This document shows positions 52,595 to 62,497 of a stretch of DNA of 64,000 bases, piece after piece. The stretch's first letter is position 1. Each line of letters begins with the position of its first letter. The stretch covers positions 2,790,001 to 2,854,000 of the forward strand of contig NZ_OZ253579.1 in NCBI RefSeq assembly GCF_965263005.1. The letters are read 5' to 3'. Under the pieces are notes generated by a model. That model saw only the letters and a program-made list of their open reading frames with translations. It was not told the origin of the DNA and did no database searches. The position numbers and the translations under genes were made by a program. The stretch comes from Rariloculus sp965263005 (GTDB taxonomy: Bacteria; Pseudomonadota; Gammaproteobacteria; Steroidobacterales; Rariloculaceae).

Positions 52595-53036
52595 TTAGTT
52601 GCGCGCGAAGCGCACCGGGAGGGATCGAAGGCCGCGCAACACTATGGCCTTGTGGAAGCGCGGGCGCTCGCACAGCAGGTCCATGCGAGGGAATCGCTCA
52701 GCAGCATCTCGATGACGATCCGCCCTTCCAGCCGCGCCAGAGGAGCGCCGAGGCAGTGGTGGATGCCGCGACCCAGCGACAGGTGGGCGCCGTCGCGGCG
52801 ACCCACATCGAGACGGTCCGGGTCCTTGAACACTTCGGGGTCGCGGTTGGCGGCGCCGAGCAGGACCGCGATGTTGTCGCGCCTGCGCATCGGGAATCCG
52901 TTGACCTCGCAATCCTCGAGCACGCGCCGGGCCGACCAGATCTTGAACTGCGCCCTGTCCCGCGGCGGCACTCCCAGCATCTCCGCGATGACGATCACTG
53001 GCAGGGGCTGAGCCACGGCCTGCATGAGATCGCCTC
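52595..53036 (-). pseudogene. duplicate cytochrome P450 with internal deletion and frameshift
   Basis: Compared with 34260-35528, the copy keeps MQAVAQPLPVIVIAEMLGV to IWSARR, then jumps to EDCEVNGFPMRRRDN and the heme loop LSLGRGIHHCLGAP. The missing 372 bp (124 codons) lie between two CGCCGG-containing sites (34591 and 34963), a microhomology deletion that removes the I-helix and the ExxR motif. A one-base loss in the CTCAAGCAG stretch (CTCAGCAG here, near 52698) shifts the frame after the heme loop. The N-terminal 145 or so residues are also missing. Non-functional. Confidence 0.88.
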
Positions 53037-53049
53037 AGCCCCTCCAACC

Positions 53050-53098
53050 CAACTGCCGGATTTGGGGCGATTGCCGAGATGTCACCCATCGCTCATCC
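53050..53098 (+). repeat. dispersed ~50-bp repeat, copy C
   Basis: CTGCCGGATTTGGGGCGATT then GCCGAGATGTCAC then CCATCGCT. It shares GATTGCCGAGATGTCAC-NNN-TCGCT with copies A and B, and lies at the junction of the duplicated P450 and the znuB fragment. Confidence 0.75.
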
Positions 53099-53125
53099 TA
53101 CCGATCTGCCCTGGTACAACGCCTT

Positions 53126-53437
53126 TCAACGACCGTTGCCCGCCGAACGGGAAAAGCGTATTCGGCTGACGACGAACAACAGCAGTGCGACCACCACGAT
53201 GGAAGGACCCGACGGCGAATCGAGGTTTGCCGAGGCGAACAAACCGCCCGCAACGGCGACGATGCCCGCTACGGCCGCTCCGACGGCCATCCGTTCGGGA
53301 CTTGAAGCAAAGCGGCGTGCCGTCGCCGCTGGGATGACCAGGAGCGCGACGATCAGCAAAACGCCGATCGTCAAGTCGAAATCGAGAAGGATCGCCAGCG
53401 CCACGCCCAGCAGTGCGGAATGGGCAATGTCGGCGAG
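53126..53437 (-). pseudogene. znuB (zinc ABC permease) remnant
   Basis: Reads LADIAHSALLGVALAILLDF then DLTIGVLLIVALLVIPAATA, and ends with GLFASANLDSPSGPSIVVVA and a final helix. These are ZnuB's early helix with the AHS/LLG motif joined to its late helices, so the middle membrane helices are deleted and the N-terminus is missing. Its left boundary overlaps the start of the znuA fragment on the other strand. Non-functional permease. Confidence 0.75.
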
Positions 53438-54256
53438 CCGGCCCTGATCATCCAGGGAGCGGCGTCGCCGCATACATTCAGCCTGCGTCCGTCCGAGGCA
53501 CGCAACATCCAGGACGCGGAGGTCATTTTCATGGTCGGCGATGCGCTGGAAACATCGCTCGCCGGCTCCATCGGCACGCTCGGGCGCGAGGCGCTCGTGG
53601 TCAAGCTCGCGGATACGGAGGGCCTGATACGCCTGTCTCCGCGTGAGGGGGCGACGTTTGAGGATCACGACCACGACCACGATCACGAAGACGATGGCGA
53701 TGGCGATGGCGGCCATGAGGCTCATGAGGGTGAGTCGTTCGACATGCACATCTGGCTGGATCCGGTCAACGCCCAGACCATGATCCGTGCCATCGCAGAG
53801 ACACTGTCGGCGGCCGACTCCGCCAACGCTCCCGCATACGAGTCAAACGCCCGCGCTGTCTCCGGCCGTTTGGACCAGTTGATCGGTCAGCTCAACGCCG
53901 ATGTCGCCGCCGTGCGCGACCGGCCGTTTATCGTCTTTCACGATGCGTACCACTACTTCGAGGATCGTTTCGGTCTGAGCGCGGCCGGGTCTGCTTCGGT
54001 CTCCCCCGATCGGCCGCCCGGCGCCCGGCGGATTACGGAACTTCGCGAGCGGGTGAGCAACCTCGGAGTGGTCTGTGTGCTGGCCGAACCCCAGTTCGAC
54101 GCGCGTGTGGCCAACGTCATCGTCGAAGGCACATCGGCGAGGCTGGGTACCGTCGGCCTCCTGGGCGCGGTACTCGACAGCGGACCCGACATGTACTTTG
54201 CGCTCCTCGGCGATATGGCCGCCTCGTTCACGGATTGCCTGGCGGCGCCTGAGTAG
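53420..54256 (+). pseudogene. znuA (zinc-binding lipoprotein-like) lacking its N-terminus
   Basis: From 53429 it reads VGEPALIIQGAASPHTFSLR, EARNIQDAEVIFMVGDALET, a His/Asp-rich loop (HDHDHDHEDD...GGHEAHEG), DMHIWLDPVNAQTMIRAI, VFHDAYHYFEDRFGLSA and LAEPQFDARVANVI. These are the zinc ligands and loop of ZnuA. The signal peptide and first 40 or so residues are missing, so the product could not reach the periplasm. In intact loci znuA is divergent from znuC-znuB; here a single deletion appears to have removed both N-termini and znuC. Confidence 0.85.
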
Positions 54257-54337
54257 AAGAAGCCGATTCATCGCCCCCGCTCAGCCGCTCCAATACGCCT
54301 GCCCGCCTGCCGTAGTGCCTTTGTGAGTACTATCCTG

Positions 54338-55102
54338 CTAGCGCGGATCGATACGCAGCCGCGTCGCGCCGGTTTCGTCGGCATACTCGCGGTTGTCTTC
54401 GCAGACGTATTCCATTATTTCGTAGCCCGGGAGCCGGTTGTATACGAACGTCACCGTCCAAGGTTCTTCAAGGATTTCCGGATCGTCGATCGTCACCTGG
54501 TCCCATAGAACATCGGGCTCGACTCGATGAATCCGCTCGGTGATGCGCATGGCGGGCGTGTGAGGAACGTCGCGGTATCGGACGGATTCCTTGATGCCGA
54601 TCGTGTCCACGACCAGTGTGTCGTCTTCCCAGTGGCCGACCGACCGACCGTAGAAACCGGGCTCGATGTCCTCCAAAGTTACCTGAGGCGTGTCGAGGTA
54701 GATTCGGCGAACCTGCGTGTAGGCCTCTTGAATGATTGTGACCTGACCGGGGCTCAACAGAATCTCCACCGGGAACGGGCCGCCGCCCCCCATCATTGCG
54801 GGCATTCCCTGAGGCAGGCAGAAGGTGGCGGCCGTGGCCAGTGGTTCGCCGCGCGCATTGGCCTCGCGTGCCAAGCGTTGCCCTTCCTCCCAAGCGCTGC
54901 CGTATTCCGGTTTCAACGGAGGCGGGCCGGCCGGGGTCCTCGTGCTCTGGATGGCGTCCGGGTTGCCGCCGGCCGCAAACGAAATTGTCCACGTTCCCCC
55001 GATGCCGGCGTCCCCCTGATCTTGGGCCTGGGAATTCACCGAAAGCAGGATGACGACCGAGAACACCGGCAAGAGGAGATCCGATCCGCAAATTCGTCGC
55101 AT
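54338..55102 (-). CDS. exported G-H-W-E-D-D family protein paired with DUF6152
   Basis: 254 residues from the ATG at 55102. The signal peptide ends VNSQAQ. Features are GIGGTWTISFAAGG, ATAATFCLPQGMPAMMGGGG, FPVEILLSPGQVTIIQEAYT, QVRRIYLDT, RSVGHWEDDTLVVDT and ITERIHRVEPDVLWDQVTID. It is the third protein with the 'G-x-W ... RIY ... G-x-W-[DE]-x-D-T-L-V-V-[DE]-T' layout. Its ATG directly follows the stop of the DUF6152 gene with no gap, so the two are cotranslated. Confidence 0.85.
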   Translation of the reverse strand: MRRICGSDLLLPVFSVVILLSVNSQAQDQGDAGIGGTWTISFAAGGNPDAIQSTRTPAGPPPLKPEYGSAWEEGQRLAREANARGEPLATAATFCLPQGMPAMMGGGGPFPVEILLSPGQVTIIQEAYTQVRRIYLDTPQVTLEDIEPGFYGRSVGHWEDDTLVVDTIGIKESVRYRDVPHTPAMRITERIHRVEPDVLWDQVTIDDPEILEEPWTVTFVYNRLPGYEIMEYVCEDNREYADETGATRLRIDPR

Positions 55103-55549
55103 CTACGGCGTCCTCTGGAAAGTGTCGATGGCGGGCACTGGCGGCGCCATCGTTCGGCCGCCCGGGAGGTGGATTTCCAGCAGCAACCCGCCGTGGTCGC
55201 CGTTCATCAGAGGCGCCGTGATGACCGTGACCGCGTCGCCCGCTGCGATATCGGACGACTTCCAGCCGGCGCGCCGTAACATGTTGACGCTTGTCAGTTC
55301 CAGAGTGAATTGTTCCATTCCCTCCGGCCCTTCCGTGACGTCCAACTCGATGTAGCCGTGCGGGTTTGTCCAGGTCCACTTGGCGACCGTCCCCTTCAGC
55401 GTGTATGTCCGCGTGTGGTCGAAGATCGCAAAGGAATGGTGTGGGAGCGCCGTTCCAGTTATCGCCAGCAGAATCAAGGCGGCCGGAAAGGCGCGCACTT
55501 TCGGTCTGGTGTCCACCTTTCCCCTCATTTTTCGTGGCTCGTATTTCAT
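55103..55549 (-). CDS. DUF6152 family exported protein
   Basis: 148 residues from the ATG at 55549, with GGGAG just upstream. The signal segment FPAALILLAITGTALP is followed by HHSFAIFDHTRTYTLKGTV, WTNPHGYIELDV, SVNMLRRAGWKSSDIAAGDA and GLLLEIHLPGG, all DUF6152 marks, including the post-signal HHS and the central NPH. First gene of a two-gene operon with 54338. Function unknown. Confidence 0.87.
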   Translation of the reverse strand: MKYEPRKMRGKVDTRPKVRAFPAALILLAITGTALPHHSFAIFDHTRTYTLKGTVAKWTWTNPHGYIELDVTEGPEGMEQFTLELTSVNMLRRAGWKSSDIAAGDAVTVITAPLMNGDHGGLLLEIHLPGGRTMAPPVPAIDTFQRTP

Positions 55550-56181
55550 CGGCTCCCTTTCCTTCTCTTTGCCAATTGGCGCGTTCCGGGGGCGTCCGGA
55601 TTCAAGATTGGATTCGCGCGTGTTCTTCGAATTCTTCCGGACGTTTAATAGGGACACGGTCGGAGTCATCGCCTCAAAACGTTCCCGAGATGCCGGGATC
55701 GCCCCGCGGTGTCCTCGTCGCTCAATAGTTCGGGTTAGACACGATCTCCGCCGTTGCCGGAACCGCAGTGCGACAGCGGCCCCCAACAGAACTACAACCC
55801 CGGACCCGAAGGCCATGAATCCCCTCCGCCGAGCCCTGTCGAAGTTCAGTTTCAAGTCACATTCCAAGATATTGTGTGTCGGATGTCCCGCGATTTCCAG
55901 TCCCGGACCCTTCGGGGCTGGAACCAGACTCGCAACGTTGGAGACGCCGTCAGACCGTGGGCGTATCTGCGGCTCGCCCTGTTTGGTGATCTTGAGCAGA
56001 AGTGGTCCCCGATTCTTGAACAACCTTGTAAGGTATGGTCGATTAGCCGCAGAAGGCAACCGACCGATTCGGACAGCCTATCGAGGCGATTCTTTCAGGC
56101 GAACGTTCCCTGGCCGATGTCGGAGTGCAATTGACGGCATCGGCCGTGGGAATGTCTGGGCTTCCGTGACCGAGCGCACCC
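55550..56181. other. intergenic, no gene supported
   Basis: Open frames exist on both strands but none has a recognisable motif with a matching ribosome site. A hydrophobic stretch near 55755-55820 (minus; FMAFGSGVVVLLGAAVAL) could be part of a small membrane protein, unproven. Confidence 0.35.
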
Positions 56182-57207
56182 ATGAGCAACTCCCACTGGA
56201 GTGATGACAAGGAAACAGGCAAGCGGCTATCGTCGCATCGCCTCGCTGGCCTGCTCTCGATCGACCTTGAAGGCAAAGAGAGCATCGGTGCCATTGGCGC
56301 GATACGAACCGATCGATCGAGCACCTACGTCTGGAAAGGAAACGGAAAAGCAAAAGGCAAAGGCAAACGCACAGGGATGCCGGCGGCGCTGGCCGCGCTC
56401 GACGAATTCGCCAACGGAGCCTCATGCCTGGTCGGACACAACATCATCGAGCATGATCTGAAGCTCTTGGCCCGCCACGCGCCGGACCTGAAGCTGCTCA
56501 GCCTTCCCACCATCGACACGCTCTACCTGAGCCCTCTGGCGTTCCCGGAAAACCCCTACCATCACCTCGTCAAGCAATACAAGGAGCCTACGCTCGCAAG
56601 AGTGCAGATAAACGATCCGCTTCTGGATGCTGAACTGACGCTAGAGCTACTCGCCGACATCGCCGACGCACTCAAGTCGAAAGACAGCGACCTGCTGATG
56701 GCCTGGCACGCGCTGCTTTGCACCGGTGTCAAGGGCCACGCCTTTGACCAGTTCTTCCGAACAATTCGTGGAACCGACGCGACGCCGCTTGTCGAGGAAG
56801 CCATCCCGATAATCGCGCGCCGCCTCGGCGAGCGCGGCTGCCCGAATCGGGCGGCGGAAATCGCCCACGACGCACTCTCGCACCCGCTTCCACTCACGTA
56901 TCTGCTTGCATGGTTGCCGGCGGCGGGAGGCAACTCCATCATTCCTCCCTACGTTGAGATGCGGTTCGAACCGAGCCGACTCGCGACGAAACTCCGCGAC
57001 TCACACTGCGGTAAGCGCGACTGCGCTTGGTGCTCGGAACGTCTCGACCCCGAGAAAACCCTCAAGCGCTTCTTCGGTTTCCCAAGCTTCCGGCACAAGC
57101 CGCACAGTAGCGACGGCGAGAGTCTCCAGCGGTCCATTACGGTGAGACACCTTGCGCGTGCTCATGTGCTCGGCATTCTCCCCACCGGTGCCGGCAAGTC
57201 GCTCTAG
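56182..57207 (+). pseudogene. exonuclease-RecQ-UvrD helicase, 5' part (ends at duplication)
   Basis: 341 residues: a DnaQ-like 3'-5' exonuclease (LSIDLEGKES as motif I, LVGHNIIEHDLKLLARH as motif II, and INDPLLDAELTLELL at the motif III position with Asn for the usual His). A bridging domain with a cysteine pair (CGKRDCAWCSE) follows, then the beginning of RecQ through the Walker A residues TGAGKSL. It stops at a TAG (57205-57207) created by a 97-bp tandem duplication. Removing one repeat joins it in frame to the next feature and gives about 1,760 residues. Confidence 0.85.
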
Positions 57208-57301
57208 CGACGGCGAGAGTCTCCAGCGGTCCATTACGGTGAGACACCTTGCGCGTGCTCATGTGCTCGGCATTCTCCCCACCGGTGCCGGCAAGTCGCT
57301 C
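57108..57301 (+). repeat. perfect 97-bp tandem duplication
   Basis: Copy 1 is 57108-57204 and copy 2 is 57205-57301. Both start TAGCGACGGCGAGAGTCTCC and end GGCAAGTCGCTC, with no difference noticed on reading. The unit is not a multiple of three, so it both shifts the frame and places TAG in frame at 57205. Confidence 0.95.
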
Positions 57302-60300
57302 TGTTACCAATTGCCGGCGCTGATGCGCTACGAGGCGGCCGGCGCGCTCACCGTAGTGATTTCGCCGCTGGTGGCCTTGATGGCCGATCAGGTGGCGGCG
57401 ATGCGGCGCCAGGGGATCGCCTGCGCCACCACGATCAACGGACTCATCTCGATGCCGGAACGCGCTGACGCGCTCGATCAAATCCGCTTCGGCGATGCCG
57501 GCATCGTGCTGGTAGCTCCCGAACAGCTTCGCAACCCGTCGTTCCGAAAGGCGATCGCGGGCAGGCGCATCGGGGCATGGGTCCTGGACGAGGCGCACTG
57601 CCTCTCGAAATGGGGGCATGACTTTCGCCCCGACTACCGCTACGTCGCACGGTATATCGCCGAGCACGATGGGGAAGACCCGGCACCGATCCTGTGTCTG
57701 ACCGCAACGGCCAAACACGACGTCGTGGCAGAAATTCAAACGCACTTCGAGCAGACGCTGCAAGCACACCTCGATGTGATCGACGGCGGCGCGGAACGTA
57801 CCAATCTCGAATTCGTGGTCATGCCGACCTCGGCATCGCAGCGGATCGAGCACATCCAGCAGGCGATCGGGGATGCTATCGGAGAAGGCGGCTCGGGCGG
57901 CGCGATCGTGTACTGCACGACCAAGCGGAGCACTGAAGAAACCGCCCGGGCGCTCGCCGATAGAGGACTCAGCGCCCAGCACTTCCATTCCGGCCTGTCG
58001 CCCGAGCGAAAACGGGAGGTCCAGCGCGGCTTCCACGACGGAGACATCGACGTGGTGGTCGCGACCAACGCCTTCGGGATGGGAATCGACAAACCCGATG
58101 TCCGCACGGTCGTGCACGCCGAGATCCCCGGATCGCTGGAAAGCTACCTGCAGGAAGCTGGCCGGGCGGGACGGGACGGCGCGCGTGCACACTGCCTGCT
58201 GCTGTTCGAAACCGACGACCCCGAGAAGCAATTCTCGCTCACCGCGCGCTCGAGATTGCAGCGACGCGACATCCAGGCGGTGCTGCGTGCGCTTCGACGC
58301 CTCGACCAGCGCCGGCAGCGCCATCGCAAGGTCCGGGACGATGCGGACGCCGCAATCTATGCCACGAGCGGCGAGATCCTGATCGAGGACACCGACGGCG
58401 ACTTCGTACGCGACAGCGCCACCGACGACGACCGGGTGCGCACGGCCATCGCCTGGCTGGAAGAGGCGAAGCTCGCGCGACGCGACGAGAACTACCCTTC
58501 CGTATTTCCTTCGTCCCTGCGCGTCGGGAGCGTCACGGAAGCGCGGGAGCGCATCGAGCGCGAAGGTCCTGGACGGGGGTTCCGACAGGACATCCGCCAG
58601 CGGATGCTGAAAGTGGTGCTCAGGCTGGCGCAGGCAGATCCGGACACCGGCATCTCGACCGACGAACTCATGAGCGAATGCGGCTGCTCGATACAACAGA
58701 TCCGTGCCGTGTTCAGCGGGCTCGAGGAAATTGGGGTCGCTTCGAACGACATGCGGATCACGGTGTATGTCCACGCGGGTGTCGAGAACGCATCGAAACG
58801 GCGGTTGGGACTCGCCCGGGAACTCGAGCAGACCCTCATCGAGGAACTCCGTGAAGTAGCTCCCGACCAGGAAATCAACACATGGACGCGCCTTGCGCTT
58901 CGCCCGCTCGCGCAGCGCCTTCGCGAAAAGGATATCGAGGACCCGTTCCCCGAGCGCCTGGTACGACTCCTTCGAAGCATTTCGGCCGACGGTCGAGACG
59001 AGCCCGACGCAACCCGAAGCATCGAAATTCGCGCACGGGACCTGGAGACGATTGGGGTTCGGCTGCGGCGCGATTGGAACAGTATCGATCGGATCGCGCG
59101 GCTGCGCCGCGAGGGCGCGAAGCTGCTCCTCGAACACCTGATCGGGCGGGTGCCGGAAAGCGTTCGTGGCGTCGACCTTCTGGTGGAAACTACCTACGGC
59201 GCTCTCGAACAGGCGATAAAGAGCGACTTGGTGCTCAGGTCGGAGTTGAAGAACCAGAAGACGCAACCGCTCGTCGACCGCGCGTTGCTTTGGATGCACG
59301 AGCAGGAGGTCATCACGCTCAACAGGGGTCTGACCGTGTTCCGTCCGGCGATGAAGCTGAAGGTCACACGAGACGGTAAGCCCTTCACGGTGGCCGATTT
59401 CAAGCCGCTCGAGGAACACTACTCCCAGAAAACAGCACAGATCCACTTCGTCGCCGAATACGCAAGACTCGGCCTGGCCGACATCCGCCTGGCGCTTCGC
59501 CTTGCGATGGACTATTTCGAACTCGGGAACGAAGAATTCGTCGCGAAGTGGTTCAAGGGCAAGGAACAGGTACTTCGGCGTGACACACTCCCTGACCACT
59601 ACGACGAGATCGTAAAAAAACTCAACAACCGCGCGCAGGAGCAGATTGTCGCCGATGAACGCGACCGCACGAACGTGCTGGTGCTCGCGGGTCCAGGATC
59701 CGGCAAGACGCGGGTGCTGGTACACCGCATCGCTTATCTCATTCGCGTGCGGCGCGAGAATCCAAGACGCATATTGGCGCTGACCTACAACCGCCACGCC
59801 GCGGTACAGGCGCGAACGCGCCTCCGGGAGTTGATAGGTAACGACGCCAACGGCGTCAACGTCATGACCTGCCACGCACTCGCCTTGCGTATCCTTGGGA
59901 TATCGTTCGCGCAGGCCGCCGCAACACCCGGCGACGAGACATTCCGAAACATCCTGCAGGAGGCAACAGAGCTTCTGACGAGCGATGAAGAATCGGCGTA
60001 CGTTACGCGGGAGCAGCTCATCGGCCGCCTCACCTGGATCCTGGTCGACGAATATCAGGACATCGGCGGACCCGAGTACGAACTCATCGCGGCGCTTACA
60101 GGCAAGACGCTCGCCGAGGACGACGCGAGGCTGAATCTGTTCGCGGTAGGAGACGACGACCAGAACGTATACGCGTGGAAAGGCGCATCGGTACGCTTCA
60201 TCCGCCGCTTTGCCGAGGACTATCGCGCCCGGGAACAGTACCTCGTTGAGAACTACCGCTCGACCGCGCACATCATCGATGCAGCGAATCTTTGTATCGA

Positions 60301-61561
60301 AGGCGCCGAGGAGCGACTCAAGCGAAACCAGAGTTTGCGGATCAACTCCGAGCGCATGACCGACCCGCCGGGCGGACCGTGGGCCGGCCGCGACGCGCTG
60401 GCGCAAGGCAAGGTCCAGATCCTGGGTGTCAGTGGCGGCCAGGTCTCACAAGCGGTCGCCGCGGTCGAGGAGTTGAAACGTCTGTCGGAATTCGATCCCG
60501 AGTGGCAGTGGAGCCGATGCGCCATCATCGCCAGGAATTGGGCCGATCTCGACCCGGCGAGAAGCGCCTGCATGCTGCATGGGATACCAGCGCAAAGCGC
60601 GCGTGAAAAAGTTGCGTCGTTCTGGCGCACACGGGAGACACAAAACCTTCTCCGCGCGCTTGACGCCAACCGTGCGACGACAATCTCGAGAAAGAAGATC
60701 GAACGCCATCGCGCGGAGATTGCCGAAGGACCGTGGGGCGAACTTCTGGTGCAAGCGCTCGATGAGCTACTACTTGAGGAACCCGATGCATCGAGGTTGC
60801 CTATCGCTTATGTGCGCAATTGGCTCGGCGAATGGAGCAACGAAATTCGCCGCCGACAGCAAGGATTGCTGCTCACCAGTGCCCACCGCGCCAAGGGCCT
60901 CGAATTCGACCACGTCGCGATCCTCGACGGAGCGTGGCAGGCGATGAGCCGTGGAGATGACGCGGAATCACCGCGCAGGCTCTACTACGTCGCGATGACT
61001 CGAGCTTGCCAGACGCTCACATTGGTGCAGGTTGCAGATGCCCGCACCACGAACCTTCGGGACGAGTTACTCGCGGCCACGACGAATGAACGCGCCGAAC
61101 ACCTGCTCCAGCCCTTAAAGAAATCACCATCTGTAATCGAACGCAAACCGCCGAGTCCGGATATCTCCGACCGTCGGCTCGACGAACGCTTGATGGTTTG
61201 CACCATGGAAGATGTCGTGCTGTCCTTCGCCGGCTGGAGATCCAAGGCGAGCGAGACACACCGCGCGATTGCCTCACTCAAGCCTGGCGACCCGTTGTCG
61301 CTCGTGCGCAAGGGCGATCACTGGGAGTTGCTGGACGCGAAACAACGTCCCATCGGGCGCATGGCCAGGAAGTGGGTGGCGCCTGAAGGCATGACCATCG
61401 CTCAAACGGCCGTGCACGGAATCTTTGTCTGGCGGGCAAAGGACGCGAACGACGAAGAACACAAAAAGCACCTGTGCTCAGACACCTGGGAGGTCGTCGT
61501 GCCGCGATTCGTGTTGTTTCCCGAAAGACGTCAGGTACTGCGCGTGGCTGAAGGAGGATGA
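57209..61561 (+). pseudogene. exonuclease-RecQ-UvrD helicase, 3' part (RecQ and UvrD helicases)
   Basis: The downstream frame repeats the Walker A (TGAGKSLCYQLPALM) and continues through RecQ motifs WVLDEAHCLSKWGHDFRPDY, LTATAKHDVV, TNAFGMGIDKPDVRTVVHAE and QEAGRAGRDGARAH. A middle winged-helix-like region follows. An SF1 UvrD-type helicase ends the protein: VLAGPGSGKTRVLVHRIAYL, ILVDEYQDIGGPEYE, AVGDDDQNVYAWKGA, VENYRSTAHI, LLTSAHRAKGLEFDHVAI and RRLYYVAMTRA. Such fusions act in DNA repair or recombination and possibly antiphage defence. Without the 5' part it lacks its own good start. It could be read by reinitiation or after loss of one repeat. Confidence 0.88.
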
Positions 61562-61651
61562 CCGAAACGGCACCACTGACGATCCGGCTTCCAGCTCCCG
61601 TGGACGAGGCAAATAACGCATGGATCCAAGACAACACGGGAAACGTGAAAT

Positions 61652-61674
61652 TTCGAACTCATGGTTCGAATTTT
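61652..61674 (+). terminator. possible hairpin terminator after the helicase gene
   Basis: TTCGAAC-TCATG-GTTCGAA (61652-61670), a 7-bp perfect stem followed by TTTT, about 90 bases after the helicase stop. Confidence 0.4.
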
Positions 61675-61843
61675 CATGTTTTCGCCTGCCGGCGAGAACC
61701 TCGGTTTCGAACCTGATACCGACGAGCGCAAGGTTTGCTGATCATCGGCAACGGAATCCGCGAAGGCGTAGAGAACATTGACACAGGACCACCATCGTCC
61801 CACCCTTTTTACGCGGATTGGGGGTTGTGCCCGGTCGGCGACT

Positions 61844-61877
61844 GGCTCTGGGATTTCCCGGGGCCTTTCGTTTTTTT
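61844..61877 (+). terminator. Rho-independent terminator
   Basis: GGCTCTGGG-ATTT-CCCGGGGCC (61844-61865) forms a 9-bp stem with two G-T pairs, directly followed by TTTCGTTTTTTT. Strong plus-strand intrinsic terminator geometry, separating the helicase from the DUF2784 gene. Confidence 0.7.
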
Positions 61878-61997
61878 GGGGAAGACTTTTGTCCATAGCC
61901 CCTAAAATTTCCCGTTTGGCTGCCAATTAGTACGTTTCCAGGCGAATCGCGGTAGGTTACCTCGTGGAGTCGCTTCGTGGAGGTGCGAGGAACGCAA

Positions 61998-62411
61998 TTG
62001 GAACCATCCCTGTTCATCCGGTTGGCTGCTGACGCAGTCTTGCTATTGCACGCGCTTTTCGTAGGTTTCGTCGTGATTGGCCTCGTGCTGATCGTCGCCG
62101 GCAAGGCGCGTCAATGGGCGTGGGTTCGCAATCCCTGGTTTCGCCTGGCGCATCTGGTGGCCATAGTGGTGGTAGTCGTTCAATCCTGGTTCGGTGCGAT
62201 CTGCCCTCTGACTACGCTCGAGATGATGCTCCGCTCCCGTGCTGGCGATGCGGTGTATCCCGGATCGTTCGTGGCGCACTGGGTGGACGCGATGTTGTAC
62301 TACCAAGCGCCACCATGGGTCTTTGCCGTCGGCTATACGCTTTTCGGGACTGTGGTCGTTGGCAGTTGGTTCTGGGTCAGCCCGCGTCGTTTCAAGAAAC
62401 GAGTATGGTAG
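61998..62411 (+). CDS. DUF2784 family inner-membrane protein
   Basis: 137 residues from a TTG at 61998, with GAGGA seven bases upstream (a GTG at 61977 is an in-frame alternative). Helices are near ADAVLLLHALFVGFVVIGLV, LVAIVVVVVQSWFGAICPLT and WVFAVGYTLFGTVVVGSWFW. The family pattern 'LHxxFVxFVVxGxxL...WFGxxCPLTTLE...F...W' is complete. Function unknown. No partner is obvious, and the Tat-exported amidohydrolase follows 86 bases later. Confidence 0.88.
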   Translation: MEPSLFIRLAADAVLLLHALFVGFVVIGLVLIVAGKARQWAWVRNPWFRLAHLVAIVVVVVQSWFGAICPLTTLEMMLRSRAGDAVYPGSFVAHWVDAMLYYQAPPWVFAVGYTLFGTVVVGSWFWVSPRRFKKRVW

Positions 62412-62497
62412 GCTCGCAAATGCCGGTGTGCCGTTGATTTCAGCGCGCTGGAATCGCGGCACGTACCCATCAAGTCGACAAGAAGGAAAGTCTGCCA

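Larger units (their letters stand above)
51455..53060. repeat. segmental duplication of the 32640-35550 region, internally deleted
   Basis: The order 5'-nucleotidase, spacer, P450 is conserved with the intact copy at high identity. Missing here are the ATPase fragment (33660-34200) and 372 bp of the P450. The right boundary is the P450 upstream sequence CAGCCCCTCCA-CCCAACTGCCGGA, exactly where dispersed repeat copy C begins. Confidence 0.85.

Noticed and set aside
57137..60406. Long minus-strand open frame (about 1,090 codons) opposite the helicase
   Set aside because: Antisense shadow; the plus strand carries all RecQ and UvrD motifs in order.
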